This document shows, one piece after another, positions 18,719 through 28,274 of a DNA stretch of 64,000 bases; the stretch's first letter is position 1, and each line of letters opens with the position of its first letter. Origin of the DNA: G963677445 sp963677445 (GTDB lineage: Bacteria; Bacteroidota; Ignavibacteria; Ignavibacteriales; Melioribacteraceae); assembly GCA_963677445.2 (NCBI GenBank), contig CAXXGF010000081.1:1-64000 (forward strand), read 5' to 3'. A program made the translations under genes and the position numbers. Below the pieces are notes generated by a model. It saw only the letters and a program-made list of their open reading frames with translations. It made no database searches and had not been told where the DNA came from.

Positions 18719-19917
18719 TAAAACTCTCCGGTATAAAAATTATTATCTTTTATAAATTCAACTCCGTTTTTTCCTAAAGAATTTAACATTCTTTTTGCCC
18801 TGATAAACGTTTTAAGACGGTATTGATTGAAATTCTCCCTGCTCTTATCGAAACTGTTTACCTTTATAATCCCTGCTGAATGGATAAACTCCGTGTCCCC
18901 GATGTAAATACCCACGTGAGTTATCCTCTCACCACGTTTTTCTGTCGCTTTACTGCCGAAAAATAACAGATCTCCCGGTTTAAGATTTTCAAGTCCTTCT
19001 TCGGTATCGACAAGTTCCCCGGTATTAACCTGCTGGGAAGCGTCCCGTTTTAATTCAATTCCGTGAATTCTGAAAACTGTCTTTGTGAAACCGCTGCAAT
19101 CCATTCCCTTGGATGATGTGCCTCCCCATAAATATGGCAGGCCGACATAACGAAAAGCTGTTTTGATTATATCATCTGCCGAAGGAGCCGGCTGATTAAT
19201 CCACTTTTCATAAGGGATATAGTCCACTTTTTTAATGTATCCGGTCCTTCCATCCGGAAATCCGACTAAAGTAAAGTCCTTCTCTTCCTCCTTTTTAATC
19301 AGAATGTCGCCGATTACAAGGTCTGAAACTCTCTCCCCTTTTTCATCCCGGTTTTTATAACAAAAACCATAATCTTTCGCGAATACAATTTTTTCAGCGT
19401 CAAACCATTCAGTTATTTCCTTTTTTGTCTTGAGCTCGAAACCACTGTCATCCATCCATGCGATATACTTGTCCGGCGTCTGAACTAGATAAAAGCCCCT
19501 GCTTTTTTTATACACTTTCAGGGGAGTGCCAAGCAACGCCTGCGTTGCCATTTCGGCAGAATGCCCAGGTTTGGTTCTTAAATTTGCCACCGATAGGTTA
19601 ACTACACCATAAATTTCATCACCCAGTTTGCTGTCGGGCAGAAGTTCAATCTCATTTTTCACTTTTGTTTCTTCCTTCTCCAGTTTTGTTTTGAGTTCTT
19701 CGTATGCTTCAGCGATATTTGTATAGCCTGTCGCTGTGATATCTTCATCATTCTCCTCGAATTGAATTTCGAAAAGAGCAATCCTGCTGTCAGGAGCGTA
19801 TCTGTTTTTCAGACTTTCGGAAATTTCCCGAAGTTTTTTAATCTGACCGAAATTCTGTCCGGAAATTAATATCGCCAGAATGCCCGCGGTCAGAAAAAAG
19901 TTAATGATTTTTTTCAT
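18718..19917 (-). CDS. NlpC/P60 murein peptide endopeptidase with SH3 domains (YkfC-like)
   Basis: 399 residues with a signal peptide (about 1-24), two bacterial SH3-like segments (about 100-250) and a C-terminal NlpC/P60 domain (about 265-370). The catalytic Cys lies in KGMDCSGF and the His in RITHVGIYIG, with a further His in FIHSAG. This layout is that of YkfC-type gamma-D-glutamyl-L-diamino-acid endopeptidases, which free L-Ala-D-Glu from murein peptides. The downstream gene encodes the epimerase acting on that dipeptide, and the two genes share one base, so they form a murein-peptide salvage operon. Confidence 0.88.
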   Translation of the reverse strand: MKKIINFFLTAGILAILISGQNFGQIKKLREISESLKNRYAPDSRIALFEIQFEENDEDITATGYTNIAEAYEELKTKLEKEETKVKNEIELLPDSKLGDEIYGVVNLSVANLRTKPGHSAEMATQALLGTPLKVYKKSRGFYLVQTPDKYIAWMDDSGFELKTKKEITEWFDAEKIVFAKDYGFCYKNRDEKGERVSDLVIGDILIKKEEEKDFTLVGFPDGRTGYIKKVDYIPYEKWINQPAPSADDIIKTAFRYVGLPYLWGGTSSKGMDCSGFTKTVFRIHGIELKRDASQQVNTGELVDTEEGLENLKPGDLLFFGSKATEKRGERITHVGIYIGDTEFIHSAGIIKVNSFDKSRENFNQYRLKTFIRAKRMLNSLGKNGVEFIKDNNFYTGEF

Positions 19918-20045
19918 ACTACCATCTACTATTGTTTAAAATGTTTTTCAAATTTAATTAAAAATGATATTATTTTTGTAGTATAGATCAATTTTTAAAG
20001 TTTTTTTATCATAACTTTGCTGATATTATTAAATTGTCCCTACAG

Positions 20046-20687
20046 ATGCAAAAAACAATAATATTTTTTCTCACTTTTTTTGTAGCGAGCGCCCTTTATT
20101 CCATGGGTGATTTGGAAGGCCTGATAAATAAGACATCAAGTTATATTGTTTCTGAAGAATTTTTGCGGATAAAAGAAAATTCCGGTGATCTTGCAGCTTT
20201 GGATTCACTTTACTTCAGAACGATTGATCTCTGCGATAATGATGTATCGGAATCTCTTCTTGTTCTCACCCTTGCTACTCTTCCCTATTCCAGGCTGCCT
20301 GTCCGGACAGGCATTCCGGGAATTTCGCTCGATATTCCTCTGCCGGCGCCCGAGGATAAAACATTTCAAATCAGGAAAAACAATCTTCCCGGTAATATTT
20401 TTTCTGACTCCCCTCAAAACGATTTCGCTGATAAAGATAAATTACCACATTTTTTTGGCAACGCATGGATAACCTATAATGTAAGCTTTTTTAATATTTC
20501 AAAATTTATAGGTATCTTTCTGGAGTTGTTTGAATATAATTTCCTTGTTACAGGCGCGCTCGATCCCAGGGACCTGGTAACAAACAGGTTGGGAGAACTA
20601 TTTGGCAAAGTACTTTTAAGTAAACCAATGACTCCCCCTTCCGGTATACTGGAGTTATATTCTTTTTATTATACAATATTAAATTGA
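20046..20687 (+). CDS. Conserved hypothetical exported protein (YfiM/DUF2279-like motif)
   Basis: About 213 residues. The ATG at 20046 starts straight into a hydrophobic signal segment and is preferred to a TTG 12 bases upstream. The C-terminal half carries DKLPHFFGNAWITYN, then hydrophobic stretches and DPRDLVTNRLGELFG. This resembles the DKxxHFxxS...D...N..G pattern of small YfiM-like (DUF2279) membrane or lipoproteins. The assignment is by eye and tentative. It lies 7 bases before the sigma-54 response regulator gene, on the same strand, so the two are probably co-transcribed. Confidence 0.55.
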   Translation: MQKTIIFFLTFFVASALYSMGDLEGLINKTSSYIVSEEFLRIKENSGDLAALDSLYFRTIDLCDNDVSESLLVLTLATLPYSRLPVRTGIPGISLDIPLPAPEDKTFQIRKNNLPGNIFSDSPQNDFADKDKLPHFFGNAWITYNVSFFNISKFIGIFLELFEYNFLVTGALDPRDLVTNRLGELFGKVLLSKPMTPPSGILELYSFYYTILN

Positions 20688-20694
20688 TGGCATT

Positions 20695-22053
20695 ATGAGA
20701 TCTGTACTAATAATTGACGACGAAAAGGAAATTTGTGAAAGTGTAAAAATGATCCTCGAATATGAGGACTTTGATGTCGAATATACCACTGATTCATCCG
20801 AAGGTCTGGTAAAACTTTCCAGGCAAAATTATGACGCGCTGCTGCTCGATATTCAGATGCCCGGTAAAAACGGGTTTGAAGTTCTTTCCTGGATGAAGGA
20901 GAATTCTGTCGATACGAGTGTTGTGATGATATCGGCCTTCAGCAGCCTGGAAAACGCGGTGAGAGCTACAAAACTTGGAGCATTCGACTTTATCGAAAAA
21001 CCGATTGACCGGGATAAGCTGCTTATCAGTATCCGTAACGCGTGTAATACAAAAAACCTTCGGTCCGAAAATAAAAATCTAAAAAACGAACTTCTCGGTC
21101 GTGATGATATAATTGGTAAAAGCCCGGCCCTCGCCAACATTCTGGAAACTGTCTCACGCGTTGCCAAGACTGACGCAAGGGTGTTTATAACAGGTGAAAA
21201 CGGCACCGGAAAAGAATTAATTGCCCGCGCTATTCACACCCAGAGCAACAGAGCCTCTAAAGAACTTGTGGAGGTTAATTGCGCGGCAATTCCGAATGAA
21301 CTGATCGAATCGGAACTTTTCGGGCATGAAAAAGGATCTTTTACCGGAGCGATGCAGCAGAGAATAGGAAAATTTGAACAGGCTGATAAGGGAACTCTTT
21401 TCCTCGATGAAATTGGCGATATGAGTATGCAGGCCCAGGCAAAAGTACTCAGAGCAATTGAGGATCACAAAATTGAGAGAGTCGGCGGAAGTAAAAAAAT
21501 CGAAGTGGATGTAAGAATTATTTCAGCGACAAATAAAGACCTTCCGAAGGAAATTGAAGAAAATAACTTCAGGGAAGATCTCTTTCACAGGTTGAATGTT
21601 ATTCCGATAATTGTTCCTCCTCTCAGGGAACGAAAAGAAGATATTCCGGTTCTTGCCGAACATTTTACCAGGGAATTATGCAAAAAGAACAACTTTCCTG
21701 AAAAAGGCATCTCTCCCGAGGCAATGAAACTTCTTCAGAATCAGCGATGGACAGGAAATGTAAGAGAGTTAAAAAACTTTATCGAACGGCTTGTCATTAT
21801 GGTTCCCGGTGAGGAAATTAACATTCATTCCTTAAAACCTTTTCTCAGCGCCTCAAAATCGCAATTTGATGATCTGCTCGATCTTTCAAATTCATTCCAG
21901 GAATTCAAAGAAAAGGCTGAGAAAACTTTCATATCAAAACAACTTGAGGTTAATAGCTGGAACATTAGCAAAACCGCCGATATACTCGGTATTCAGAGAA
22001 GCCATCTTTATGGTAAAATGAAAAAATATGATATTGAAAAAGGAGGCGAATAA
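20695..22053 (+). CDS. NtrC-family sigma-54-dependent response regulator
   Basis: 452 residues. An N-terminal receiver (about 3-115) has the acidic pair in IDDEKE and the phospho-acceptor Asp in LLDIQMPG. The central AAA+ domain (about 140-370) has Walker A GENGTGKE, Walker B-like LFLDEIGD and a GSFTGA sigma-54 contact loop, where Ser replaces the common Ala of GAFTGA. A Fis-type helix-turn-helix follows (about 410-445, TADILGIQRSHLYGKM). All activator features are present. No partner histidine kinase gene is adjacent, so it is an orphan here. Its TAA stop overlaps the ATG of the HIT gene (TAATG). Confidence 0.93.
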   Translation: MRSVLIIDDEKEICESVKMILEYEDFDVEYTTDSSEGLVKLSRQNYDALLLDIQMPGKNGFEVLSWMKENSVDTSVVMISAFSSLENAVRATKLGAFDFIEKPIDRDKLLISIRNACNTKNLRSENKNLKNELLGRDDIIGKSPALANILETVSRVAKTDARVFITGENGTGKELIARAIHTQSNRASKELVEVNCAAIPNELIESELFGHEKGSFTGAMQQRIGKFEQADKGTLFLDEIGDMSMQAQAKVLRAIEDHKIERVGGSKKIEVDVRIISATNKDLPKEIEENNFREDLFHRLNVIPIIVPPLRERKEDIPVLAEHFTRELCKKNNFPEKGISPEAMKLLQNQRWTGNVRELKNFIERLVIMVPGEEINIHSLKPFLSASKSQFDDLLDLSNSFQEFKEKAEKTFISKQLEVNSWNISKTADILGIQRSHLYGKMKKYDIEKGGE

Positions 22054-22400
22054 TGCCTGAAACAATTTTTTCCAAAATTATTAAAAAGGAAATTCCGGCT
22101 GATATAGTTTACGAAAGTGGCAATGTGCTCGCTTTCCGCGATATAAATCCGCAGGCGCCGGTTCATATTCTTATCATTCCAAAAATTGTGCTGAAAACCG
22201 TAAAAGATATCGAGGGGAAAAAACACGCAGAATTACTTGGCGAAATGTACGATGTCGCTAACAAGCTGGCAAAAGATGAGAAAATTGCCGATGATGGTTT
22301 CCGTCTTGTAATGAACTGCGGAGCGGGCGGTGGCCAGGAAGTATATCACCTTCACATGCATCTGCTCGGCGGCAGAAAAATGACCTGGCCTCCGGGCTGA
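22053..22400 (+). CDS. HIT-family protein (HinT-like nucleotide phosphoramidase)
   Basis: 115 residues, the usual length of bacterial HinT. The start IFSKIIKKEIPADIVYE and the histidine triad HLHMHLLGG near the C-terminus are diagnostic. HinT enzymes hydrolyse adenosine phosphoramidates and aminoacyl-adenylates in the cytoplasm. The ATG overlaps the stop of the response-regulator gene by one base, giving translational coupling. The 3' end converges on purD with only 7 bases between. Confidence 0.92.
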   Translation: MPETIFSKIIKKEIPADIVYESGNVLAFRDINPQAPVHILIIPKIVLKTVKDIEGKKHAELLGEMYDVANKLAKDEKIADDGFRLVMNCGAGGGQEVYHLHMHLLGGRKMTWPPG

Positions 22401-22407
22401 TATTTTT

Positions 22408-23691
22408 TTACCTGTTTATTCCTTTATCAGCGATATCAGTCCTATAGGTTATACCATTGAAGCCAATCCTCTTAAGGGCAGCGTAAGCTTTTGTTTTTGC
22501 TTCCGTTAGATCGTTTTGTTTAATATGGCTTGTAACTCCGAGAACCCGGCCCCCGGAAGTTAATATCTTATCCCTCTCTGCTCTGGTGCCAGCGTGATAA
22601 ATGATAATTTCCTTATCTTTATCAAATTCATCAATTCCTGTAATTTCATAACCCTTCTCATATTTCCCCGGGTAACCTTCTGAAGCAGCCACAACACAAA
22701 CAGAAGCGCCGCCCGAATAACGGACTAACTCTTTATTGATTTTACCGTCAGCCGCTGAATAGAGAAGTTCTGTAAAATTCCCTTCTGTTACAGGTAACAC
22801 AGCCTGAATTTCAGGATCACCAAAACGACAGTTAAACTCAACAACCTTTGGTCCTCCCTCCGTTATCATCAGGCCACAATAGAGACATCCGTTATATTTT
22901 CTACCCGAATCTTTCAGGGCATTCAAAGTTGGTCTGATAATTTCATTCTCAACTGTTAACATAATTTCCGGTGTAATAACCGGAGCGGGAGAATAGGCTC
23001 CCATTCCACCAGTATTTTTCCCTTCATCTCCATCCAGGGCTCTTTTATGATCTTGCGCGGAAGGAAGGCAGACATAGTCCTCACCGTCAGTTATTACAAA
23101 TACCGAAGCTTCTTCACCTTCCATAAACTCCTCAATAACAATAGTTTCCCCGGCCTCTCCAAACAATTTCTTTTCGAAATATTCATGTAATACTTCTGAA
23201 GCCTCATCATAATCACCACATATCGCCACCCCTTTGCCTGCCGCGAGACCGGAAGCTTTAATTACTACAGGAAATTTTTCCTCTCTGATATATTTAAGAG
23301 CTTCCTCCATTTGATCTGACTTGAATATCGCAAAATCTGCCGTAGGAATAAATTCTTTCGCCATCAGTTCCTTAGCAAATTTTTTATCACCTTCAATTCG
23401 CGCGGCTTCCTTACCAGGTCCAAAAACCTTTATCCCTTTTTTCCGTAAAAAATCGGCCATGCCATCAACGAGAGGCTGTTCGGGACCTATTACAACCAGA
23501 TCAACTTTCTCTGATTCACAAAATAACGCAACTTCATTAAAATCCCCGGTATCAATATTTTTATTTATACCTGTTTTTGCTGTGCCCGGATTACCGGGAG
23601 CTATAAATAAATTAACATTATCCTGGCTCTGGCTGATTTTAAGAGCGAGGGCATGTTCCCTGCCCCCTGTTCCTATTAAAAGAACATTCAT
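22408..23691 (-). CDS. purD: Phosphoribosylamine-glycine ligase
   Basis: 427 residues, full length for PurD, the ATP-grasp enzyme joining glycine to 5-phosphoribosylamine in the second step of purine synthesis. Recognisable motifs are the start NVLLIGTGGREHALALKIS, the ATP-binding VIKASGLAAGKGV, EEFMEGEEASVF, HKRALDGDEGKNTGGMG and VVEFNCRFGDPE. Its ATG overlaps the stop of the upstream glycosyltransferase gene. purC lies about 9 kb away, so purine genes are scattered here. Confidence 0.97.
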   Translation of the reverse strand: MNVLLIGTGGREHALALKISQSQDNVNLFIAPGNPGTAKTGINKNIDTGDFNEVALFCESEKVDLVVIGPEQPLVDGMADFLRKKGIKVFGPGKEAARIEGDKKFAKELMAKEFIPTADFAIFKSDQMEEALKYIREEKFPVVIKASGLAAGKGVAICGDYDEASEVLHEYFEKKLFGEAGETIVIEEFMEGEEASVFVITDGEDYVCLPSAQDHKRALDGDEGKNTGGMGAYSPAPVITPEIMLTVENEIIRPTLNALKDSGRKYNGCLYCGLMITEGGPKVVEFNCRFGDPEIQAVLPVTEGNFTELLYSAADGKINKELVRYSGGASVCVVAASEGYPGKYEKGYEITGIDEFDKDKEIIIYHAGTRAERDKILTSGGRVLGVTSHIKQNDLTEAKTKAYAALKRIGFNGITYRTDIADKGINR

Positions 23692-24968
23692 TATAATTCC
23701 TTGAGATAAAATTGAAATTGTTTTGAAAGTTGTTCTGTCAGATATTTCCTGTCATGTCTGGCTATGAATTCCTGATTGGGAACAGGCAGAGTATCATTTT
23801 TGAAGTCTTCATGGATTTTTATAATAAGATTCTTTATTGTTTCAATATCTGAGGGAGGAGCTATATAACCTGCTCCATATTCTTTCGCGGCGCTTAAAGC
23901 GGCCCCTTCCGGAACACACGCCAGGATCGGTTTTCCTGTGCCAAAATATTCAAATAGTTTTCCTGTGGAGATTGAATCCGCGTTACTTATCCTGTCAATC
24001 ATCATCCAAAGAATATCACTCTCCATTACTTTTTTCAGCGATTCACGGTGTTCCATATATCCATGGTCATGCACAAATTCCTGAAGACCATACCGTCTGA
24101 TCAGTTTGAGGTTTTCTTTCCTTAACATGCCTGTAAAATGAAGTTCTATATTTGCTGTAATATCGGGCCTTTCCACAGATAATTGCTTAAACGCCTTAAG
24201 AAAATACCGGGGAGTAATATTTTCATAAAATATTCCGGAATAGGTCATCTTCATTTTTCCCTTTTTACCAGGGTTGAGTTCAATATTCAAATCTTCAGGA
24301 TCAAAACCCTGCGGAAGAATAATAATATCCTCAAAAGTCAGGAAAGGATATGTTTTGAGAAGAAATTCTTTGATTCTTCTATTAATGACAATTATTTTAT
24401 CAGCCTGTCTTAAAGCCTCATCCTCTCCTTTTTTGTGTCTTATTCTGTGATAAGGAGTGGGATAAAAAGCAAAATGATTTCCATACCACAGATCACGGTA
24501 ATCAACAAATAATGGTATATCAAATTTCTTTTTAAGTTTTGCCGCCGCGGTAAAGGCGGAATATGGAGGAATGGTAACATAAATTATATCAAAGTTTTCC
24601 TCCTTCAAAATCGCGGATGCCACTTTATATGCCTTCCTCGACCACGAAATCTTATTATCAGGTATAAAAAATGTCTTGCTTAATCTGCTGAGTGTTTTCC
24701 TGGTAAATTCCCCGGGCATCCTGATAGAACCATACCCCTTTAATAAAGAGTTTGGATCAACAGCTTCTGTGCGAACTATTTCAATTCCGGAATTCTCAGC
24801 TTCCGCGAGCAAAGAATAATCATGAGCGAAATAACCTGTTTTACCGGTTGTAATAACCGTCGGCTGCCAGTTAAACTGAGGCAGGTATTTCATAAACTTA
24901 AGAGTTCGCTGAACTCCGCTTAGTCCCATTGGGGGAAAATAATATGAAATAGCCAGAACTTTAAACAT
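23691..24968 (-). CDS. GT4-family glycosyltransferase
   Basis: 425 residues with a GT-B two-domain fold. The N-terminus opens with KVLAISYYFPPMGLSGVQRT, typical of GT4 enzymes. The C-terminal half has PQGFDPEDL and the donor-binding stretch KLFEYFGTGKPILACVP. It probably transfers a sugar from a nucleotide donor to a glycolipid or surface polysaccharide; donor and acceptor cannot be told. It sits between guaB and purD with one-base overlaps at both ends, so it is co-expressed with nucleotide genes although not obviously related to them. Confidence 0.88.
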   Translation of the reverse strand: MFKVLAISYYFPPMGLSGVQRTLKFMKYLPQFNWQPTVITTGKTGYFAHDYSLLAEAENSGIEIVRTEAVDPNSLLKGYGSIRMPGEFTRKTLSRLSKTFFIPDNKISWSRKAYKVASAILKEENFDIIYVTIPPYSAFTAAAKLKKKFDIPLFVDYRDLWYGNHFAFYPTPYHRIRHKKGEDEALRQADKIIVINRRIKEFLLKTYPFLTFEDIIILPQGFDPEDLNIELNPGKKGKMKMTYSGIFYENITPRYFLKAFKQLSVERPDITANIELHFTGMLRKENLKLIRRYGLQEFVHDHGYMEHRESLKKVMESDILWMMIDRISNADSISTGKLFEYFGTGKPILACVPEGAALSAAKEYGAGYIAPPSDIETIKNLIIKIHEDFKNDTLPVPNQEFIARHDRKYLTEQLSKQFQFYLKEL

Positions 24969-26440
24969 CAGGAACCCCTGGAGGAAATATAATTGGGAGA
25001 TTCTTTTGTAATAATAACATCATGCGGATGGCTTTCTCTTAAACCGGCCGAAGATATCTTAACAAATTGGGCCTTATTTTTAAGTTCTTCAATATTTTTT
25101 GCTCCGCAATATCCCATCGCGGCTCTCAGTCCGCCAATAAACTGGTATACGGTATCAACAAGGGGTCCTTTGTATGGAACGCGTCCTTCCACACCTTCAG
25201 GAACCAGCTTTTTAATATCATCCTCGGCATCCTGGAAATAACGGTCTTTGCTGCCGGCCTTCATTGCTCCGAGCGATCCCATTCCTCTATAGACCTTGAA
25301 GCTTCGTCCTTCAAAAAGGACTTTTTCGCCAGGTGTTTCATCTACTCCGGCAAACATTCCACCCATCATAACTGTATCCGCGCCGGCGGCGATTGCTTTT
25401 GGCACATCACCGGTCTGTTTTACACCTCCGTCGGCTATGACTGGAACATTTGTTCCTTTTAAGGCCGCGGCAACTTTCATAACAGCGCTTATCTGGGGTA
25501 CACCCACACCGGCAATTACCCTTGTGGTACATATTGAACCTGCGCCTATGCCAACTTTTATCGCGTTGGCTCCCCTGTCAACTAGCGCGAGAGCAGCTTC
25601 CGGTGTCACAATATTTCCCGCAATAAGCTGAAGATTCTTAAAGTTTTCCCTGATCTTCTTTACCATTTCAAGTACGCCGGCTGAATGCCCGTGCGCCGTA
25701 TCCACAGCAATCACATCCACATTCGCTTCAACCAGAGCGCCGACCCGGTCAAGTGTATCTGAGGTGACACCCACCGCGGCTCCGACTCTTAATCTTCCAA
25801 GATCATCTTTGCAGGCATTCGGATATTTTTTCTTTTTGGAGATATCTTTGAATGTGATCAATCCTTTCAAAATTCCTTCATCATCAACAACCGGTAATTT
25901 TTCAATTCTGTGTCTCTGTAAGATTCTCTCAGCCTGCTCCAGGGTCGTTCCCTGGGGAGCGGTAATAAGATTATTTTTAGTCATCATTTCACTTATCGGC
26001 TGATGTATATTCGGCTCGAACCTTAAATCCCGGTTTGTAAGAATTCCGATAAGCCTGCTATTTTCATCTATTATAGGTATTCCCGATATCCGGTATTTCG
26101 ACATAAGTTCGAGCGCATCCCGGACAAGTTTGACAGGTGTCAGAGTAATAGGTTTATGAATCATTCCGCTTTCGGAACGTTTTACCTTATCGACCTCTTC
26201 AGCCTGTCTCTGAATTGAAAGGTTTTTATGAATCATACCCAAACCTCCCTGCGATGCCATGGCAATAGCCATTTTTGATTCGGTTACGGTATCCATGGCA
26301 GCCGACAGTAACGGTATATTTAATTTTATCTGTGGAGTCAGATAAGCGGTGATATCTGTTTCACGCGGTAAAACCGATGATTCAGCCGGTAATAAAAGAA
26401 TATCGTCGAAGGTCAGTCCTTCATAAATAATTTTATCCAT
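24968..26440 (-). CDS. guaB: Inosine-5'-monophosphate dehydrogenase
   Basis: 490 residues, the normal IMPDH length. The TIM-barrel start (GLTFDDILLLPAESSVLPRE) is interrupted by a CBS-domain pair (about 95-210). The catalytic loop GAGSICTTR carries the active-site Cys, and the flap region contains GSKDRYFQ. The enzyme oxidises IMP to XMP with NAD+, the committed step to guanine nucleotides. The CBS pair is the usual site of purine-nucleotide control. Confidence 0.97.
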   Translation of the reverse strand: MDKIIYEGLTFDDILLLPAESSVLPRETDITAYLTPQIKLNIPLLSAAMDTVTESKMAIAMASQGGLGMIHKNLSIQRQAEEVDKVKRSESGMIHKPITLTPVKLVRDALELMSKYRISGIPIIDENSRLIGILTNRDLRFEPNIHQPISEMMTKNNLITAPQGTTLEQAERILQRHRIEKLPVVDDEGILKGLITFKDISKKKKYPNACKDDLGRLRVGAAVGVTSDTLDRVGALVEANVDVIAVDTAHGHSAGVLEMVKKIRENFKNLQLIAGNIVTPEAALALVDRGANAIKVGIGAGSICTTRVIAGVGVPQISAVMKVAAALKGTNVPVIADGGVKQTGDVPKAIAAGADTVMMGGMFAGVDETPGEKVLFEGRSFKVYRGMGSLGAMKAGSKDRYFQDAEDDIKKLVPEGVEGRVPYKGPLVDTVYQFIGGLRAAMGYCGAKNIEELKNKAQFVKISSAGLRESHPHDVIITKESPNYISSRGS

Positions 26441-26488
26441 TCTCTAATAATCCTAAGCTTGTTTTAGCCCGCAAATATACAATTTTTT

Positions 26489-27658
26489 TTAATCAAAGGC
26501 TTCTAAACCGGTAATATCATTCCCGAGAATCAGGGTATGCATTTCATGTGTGCCTTCATAAGTCTTAACAGATTCAAGATTTGCCGAATGTCTCATAACG
26601 GGATATTCATCCAGGATACCATTGGCGCCAAGTATCTCTCGCGCCGATCGGGCAATATCCAGCGCGATTTCACAATTATTCCTTTTTGCCATGGAAATAT
26701 GGGTATGCCTGATCTCTCCTTTATCTTTTAACCATGCCAGATGCAAATTCATTAGCTGCGCTTTCGTAATCTCGGTTATCATCCACGCCAGTTTGGCTTG
26801 TGTAAGCTGGTAGGCAGCTATTGGTTTGCTGAACTGAATTCTTGATTTACTGTAATTCAGCGCCGTATCGTAGCAGGCCATTGCCGCTCCTGTTACTCCC
26901 CACGCAATTCCGTATCTGGCCTGGTTAAGACACATGAGCGCGGATCGAAGCCCGTTACTTCCGGGCAGCAGGTTTTCTTCCGGTATATGAACATCCTGAA
27001 GAATCAATTCCGATGTAACAGAAGCTCTTAAAGAATGTTTTCCTTTCATTTCGGGCGCTTTAAATCCTTTGGCGCCCTTCTCAACCAGAAAACCCCTTAC
27101 CCTGCCATCAAGTTTTGCCCAGACAACAGCGATATCGGCAAGAGTGCCATTTGTAATCCACATCTTGGCGCCGTTGAGCAGATATCCGTCAGATGTTTTT
27201 TCGGCGCGGGTTATCATACCACCAGGGTTTGAACCATAATCCGGCTCTGTCAGGCCAAAACAACCAATCTTTTCGCCGGAAGCCAGTTTGGGCAGCCATT
27301 CTTTTTTCTGCTCCTCCGAACCAAATGTGTATATAGGATACATCACCAGACCGCTCTGAACAGAAGCAAAACTGCGCACACCGCTGTCACCCCGTTCAAG
27401 CTCCTGCATAACAAGGCCATAAGATACATTATTTAGTCCCGCGCAGCCATATTCCTGGGGAAGGGTCATTCCGAATATACCGAGTTCTCCCAATTGGGGT
27501 ATAAGGTCCATGGGAAATGTCCCATCCCTGTAATTTTTTTCGATAACCGGAATTATTTTATCTTCGGTAAATTCTCTTACCGTATCTCTTACCATAAGCT
27601 CTTCTTCGGTAAGAAGATGCTTTATTTCGAAATAATCTATATCTTTGAATTTTTCCAT
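26489..27658 (-). CDS. Acyl-CoA dehydrogenase, glutaryl-CoA dehydrogenase-like
   Basis: 389 residues with the full acyl-CoA dehydrogenase fold. The catalytic Glu lies in SVKTYEGTHEMHTLILG. The stretch GVRSFASVQSGLVM contains the Arg typical of glutaryl-CoA dehydrogenases (RSxxSVQxxLVM), and the FAD-binding GCFGLTEPDYGSNPGGM also matches that subgroup. It would oxidise and decarboxylate glutaryl-CoA to crotonyl-CoA in lysine or tryptophan breakdown. No partner pathway gene is adjacent. A related short-chain acyl-CoA dehydrogenase remains possible. Confidence 0.87.
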   Translation of the reverse strand: MEKFKDIDYFEIKHLLTEEELMVRDTVREFTEDKIIPVIEKNYRDGTFPMDLIPQLGELGIFGMTLPQEYGCAGLNNVSYGLVMQELERGDSGVRSFASVQSGLVMYPIYTFGSEEQKKEWLPKLASGEKIGCFGLTEPDYGSNPGGMITRAEKTSDGYLLNGAKMWITNGTLADIAVVWAKLDGRVRGFLVEKGAKGFKAPEMKGKHSLRASVTSELILQDVHIPEENLLPGSNGLRSALMCLNQARYGIAWGVTGAAMACYDTALNYSKSRIQFSKPIAAYQLTQAKLAWMITEITKAQLMNLHLAWLKDKGEIRHTHISMAKRNNCEIALDIARSAREILGANGILDEYPVMRHSANLESVKTYEGTHEMHTLILGNDITGLEAFD

Positions 27659-27665
27659 ATCTCTG

Positions 27666-28271
27666 TTATCCCGGATATTTAAGTTTTTTGATTGCTTCCA
27701 TAATATCGGAAAGGTAATAACCCTTTCCCTGTAAAAATCTAATTAATTTATTTTTATCGTTATTTCCTGATTTGTTTTCCGCTTTTTTTTCAATCAGCAG
27801 GCACAGATTTTCTTCGAAAGTTTCCGCTGATATATCGCTCAAAAGGGGTTCATAAATATCGGGTGAAATTCCTTTTTCTCTAAGCTTGTTTTTTATTTTT
27901 AACTGTCCGTTCTTACCGTTTGATATCTGTTGACTTATATATGTTTCGGCAAATCTTTTATCATCCAGATAATTTTCATTTTTTAACTGATCAAGCGCTG
28001 CGTGTATTGCATCAGAACAGGTAAACTTTACCGCGAGTTTCCTTTTTAATTCAGCTTCTGAATGATCTCTTCTCGCGATCAAACGGAACGCTGCGTTTTT
28101 TACAATAAAAATATTCATGACAAAATATAATTTGTCAATAGTCTCATCAGAAAGATTATCCCCCCGGGAGAAATTCAGGAATTCCTCCCTCAGAGGCAGG
28201 GTAATTATCTCTCCATCTTCCAGAATCAGTTCAATAACCGAGCCCCTGACTCTGGTTTCACTTAAAATCAA
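27666..28271 (-). CDS. recX: RecX regulatory protein
   Basis: 201 residues, helix-rich, with the repeated three-helix RecX pattern (for example RDHSEAELKRKLAVKF and LKNENYLDDKRFAETYISQQ). RecX binds RecA filaments and restrains their extension. It follows recA by 3 bases, the classic arrangement, and is surely co-transcribed with it. Confidence 0.9.
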   Translation of the reverse strand: MILSETRVRGSVIELILEDGEIITLPLREEFLNFSRGDNLSDETIDKLYFVMNIFIVKNAAFRLIARRDHSEAELKRKLAVKFTCSDAIHAALDQLKNENYLDDKRFAETYISQQISNGKNGQLKIKNKLREKGISPDIYEPLLSDISAETFEENLCLLIEKKAENKSGNNDKNKLIRFLQGKGYYLSDIMEAIKKLKYPG

Positions 28272-28274
28272 TTT

